This document shows, piece by piece, positions 5,142 through 6,881 of a DNA stretch of 6,881 nucleotides (position 1 is its first letter; each line of letters begins with the position of its first letter). The DNA is taken from positions 1-6,881 of the forward strand of contig JAITOQ010000203.1 in the NCBI GenBank assembly GCA_031289865.1, read 5' to 3'. The notes beneath the pieces are model-generated. The model saw only the letters and a list, made by a program, of their open reading frames with translations. It searched no databases and was not told where the DNA came from. The stretch comes from Clostridiales bacterium. GTDB taxonomy: Bacteria > Bacillota > Clostridia > Christensenellales > JAISNN01. The translations under genes were made by a program, and so were the position numbers.

Positions 5142-6881
5142 CTACAACTTAAAGTCTATCGTGTATTCCTTGCCCGCCGTTAGGTGTACGCCGTTAATCA
5201 CTCCGTTCTCGATGACTAAATTCTCCGTGGATTTGCGGATATCCTTTAAAAATTCGGGAATATAGAGGGTGATTGTTTTGGTCTTTTTGGAGCGGATTGT
5301 GATTTCAAACGAGCCTTTCTCAAAAATTCCCTTTCGTTTTTCTCTGTCCCAAACCACGTCTACCGAAACCGCGCCTTTTGCGCTAAGCCCCGTCACAGAA
5401 CCGCGGAGCATGTTCGGAGCAACCCCGCTGAAAAGCCTAATCGAGCGGTCGTCGGATGATACAAACATTTCTTGTACCGCAAGCGAATACGCGAGGTTTC
5501 CGCCTATATTGATTTCAAAGAGATTGTCAATCTTTCCTATCCCAAGTCCTCTGATATCCGCGTCCGTCGTCATGAGGTTGTTGAGAGTGAGGTTTTTGAC
5601 TATGTAGCTCAAAAGCTTCTTTCCCTCCTCTTTCATGCCCAGCCCGAACATACTGTAGGCGTTGTATGCAAGCGACAAAACCGTCTGTTTTTTTAGCCCC
5701 TCGCCTAAGATATGCTTTGCGGTATCTATGTACGGTCGGAGCTCCTCGCCGCCCGTCGAAAAGCTGATTTCGCGCATAGGAGTGACGGCATAGAGCTGCG
5801 GAAAATACTTGACGTCAAAGTCCGCAATCTTGTTTATATGGTATTCCTTAACCGTGCCGTTTTCCGTCTCCGTAGTCGGGAGCTTTCGGATAACCTCTTT
5901 CCATTTGAGTACCTCGTCGGAATACATTCCCGTCAATTCCGCGCCCTCCGTAAGGTTTGAGAAAAGCTGGCGCGCTATGATAAAATCCGCGTCGGAGGAC
6001 AGATATACCGCGCTCCCGCCCTTTCCATTGGGCGAATAGGACGGAATACTCTCGTATTTTCCCCCCTCTCCGAGCTTGAAAAAGTCCTCGTAAAAAGCCG
6101 CCGTGTCCTTCATAAACGGTAATGCGCGGGTCTTTAAAAACTTGTCGTCGCCCGTGTATAGATAGTATTCGTAATACAAAAACGCGACCACGCCCGCCGC
6201 GCCCGTAAAGTATAGAGTTTCGCGGTCAAAATTTCCAGGAAGACCCGTTTCGGGCGACAAAACCGTCGGGATAAAGATGCCCTTTGCGTTGTAGAGCCTC
6301 AGAGCGTTCTTTTTTAGGTCGTCGTACACCTTGTCAAAGTAGTCGAACAGCGGCAAAAGCAGCTTGCTCATATTGCCCGTGAGAGCCTGATAATAGAGAA
6401 ACTGCATTTCTCCGTTTAGGGGAATTACGGGTTGAGCGGTCTTGTAGTCGCTATTCCAAAGTCCGGCGGGCTTTATAAGACTGCCGCCGGAGGAAACGAA
6501 GAGATAGCGACCGTAGCGCCACATCTTTTCAATCAACGCTTGCGGAATATCGCTCCCCTTAGCGTTTAAAAGCAGCTCCTCGACCGACGCTTCCTGATCC
6601 GTAGCATTCAAATCTATCTCCGCCGTGTTTAACAGCTTTTGGTGGAGAATAACGTGCTCCTTAAGTAACTTTTCGTAGGGCAATTTATTCGCGTACAATT
6701 CGGCTTTCAGATTTTTCCACTCTTCGGCACGCTTGCCGTTAGCAAAGAGCTTTATGAGGACGGTGATTTTTTCCGCACCCTTGACGGTGATTGCGTTATC
6801 GGAAAAAACCGTCGTGCCGCCGTCGTTTATGATACGCGCTACCGCGCCGAAATCCTTGCCGTTGTCACTCTTTGCGGCAAA
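5142..6881 (-). CDS. Glycoside hydrolase family 95-like protein, N-terminus outside the window
   Basis: The frame is open to the right edge (579 codons visible before TAG 5144-5142). The in-frame TTG at 6698 is internal, because family-like sequence continues upstream of it. Visible residues 1-60 fit the end of the N-terminal beta-sandwich (DGGTTVFSDNAITVKGAEKITVLIK). The linker YEKLLKEHVILHQKLLNTAEIDL and the (alpha/alpha)6 barrel follow, starting at RYGRYLFVSSGG. Later blocks match the family layout: EYYLYTGDDKFLKTRALPFMKDTAAFYEDF, PSYSPNGKGG (SPN at 283-285), LSLAYNAYSMFGLG, FEINIGGN and the final RLFSGVAPNMLRGSVTGLSAKGAVSVDVVW domain. GH95 members known so far act mainly on alpha-L-fucosides or alpha-L-galactosides. 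Several segments that usually hold catalytic residues are altered, so activity and substrate are uncertain. Any signal peptide would lie outside the window. tsaE follows after 7 bases. Confidence 0.78.
   Translation of the reverse strand, partial: FAAKSDNGKDFGAVARIINDGGTTVFSDNAITVKGAEKITVLIKLFANGKRAEEWKNLKAELYANKLPYEKLLKEHVILHQKLLNTAEIDLNATDQEASVEELLLNAKGSDIPQALIEKMWRYGRYLFVSSGGSLIKPAGLWNSDYKTAQPVIPLNGEMQFLYYQALTGNMSKLLLPLFDYFDKVYDDLKKNALRLYNAKGIFIPTVLSPETGLPGNFDRETLYFTGAAGVVAFLYYEYYLYTGDDKFLKTRALPFMKDTAAFYEDFFKLGEGGKYESIPSYSPNGKGGSAVYLSSDADFIIARQLFSNLTEGAELTGMYSDEVLKWKEVIRKLPTTETENGTVKEYHINKIADFDVKYFPQLYAVTPMREISFSTGGEELRPYIDTAKHILGEGLKKQTVLSLAYNAYSMFGLGMKEEGKKLLSYIVKNLTLNNLMTTDADIRGLGIGKIDNLFEINIGGNLAYSLAVQEMFVSSDDRSIRLFSGVAPNMLRGSVTGLSAKGAVSVDVVWDREKRKGIFEKGSFEITIRSKKTKTITLYIPEFLKDIRKSTENLVIENGVINGVHLTAGKEYTIDFKL

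Overview
The window looks like part of a chromosome from an uncultured, gut-type Clostridia (Bacillota) member. This placement is inferred from protein style: a Gram-positive SpeA of the Orn/Lys/Arg decarboxylase family, a clostridial-looking SpeE, and a carboxyspermidine-type dehydrogenase. AGGAGG-like ribosome sites and intergenic GTAGGGG-hairpin repeats of a kind I recall from gut Clostridia genomes also fit. No taxonomic marker is present, so the assignment is tentative. All six genes lie on the minus strand, so transcription runs from high to low coordinates.

Upstream block (6881 to 4703): a glycoside hydrolase family 95-like protein, cut at its N-terminus by the window edge, is followed 7 bases later by tsaE, the P-loop ATPase of tRNA t6A synthesis. 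The tsaE 3' end runs into a composite repeat region.

Control region (4702 to 4120): after the repeats comes a near-consensus promoter (TTGACA, 17 bases, TATATT). A leader of about 355 bases follows, rich in hairpins and ending in an intrinsic terminator only 34 bases before speA. No second promoter is visible after the terminator, so the layout suggests transcription attenuation of the polyamine operon. I do not recognise the leader as a known riboswitch, T-box or housekeeping RNA.

Polyamine operon (4119 to 1): speA (arginine decarboxylase), speE (aminopropyltransferase, interrupted by an in-frame TAG), speB (agmatinase) and a carboxy(nor)spermidine dehydrogenase that runs off the left edge. 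SpeA and SpeB would convert arginine to agmatine and then putrescine. The dehydrogenase would condense putrescine with aspartate semialdehyde to carboxyspermidine, for a decarboxylase presumably encoded beyond the window. SpeE would represent the alternative route that uses decarboxylated S-adenosylmethionine. Its nonsense codon, plus two unusual residues in its nucleotide-binding loop, suggest that this route may be decaying while the carboxyspermidine route remains.

The 232-base gap between speB and the dehydrogenase holds a second copy of the composite repeat (TTTCAAC heptads plus a GGGACGATG hairpin). It also holds three copies of the nonamer AGTATTCTA that can form two mutually exclusive hairpins just ahead of the dehydrogenase.
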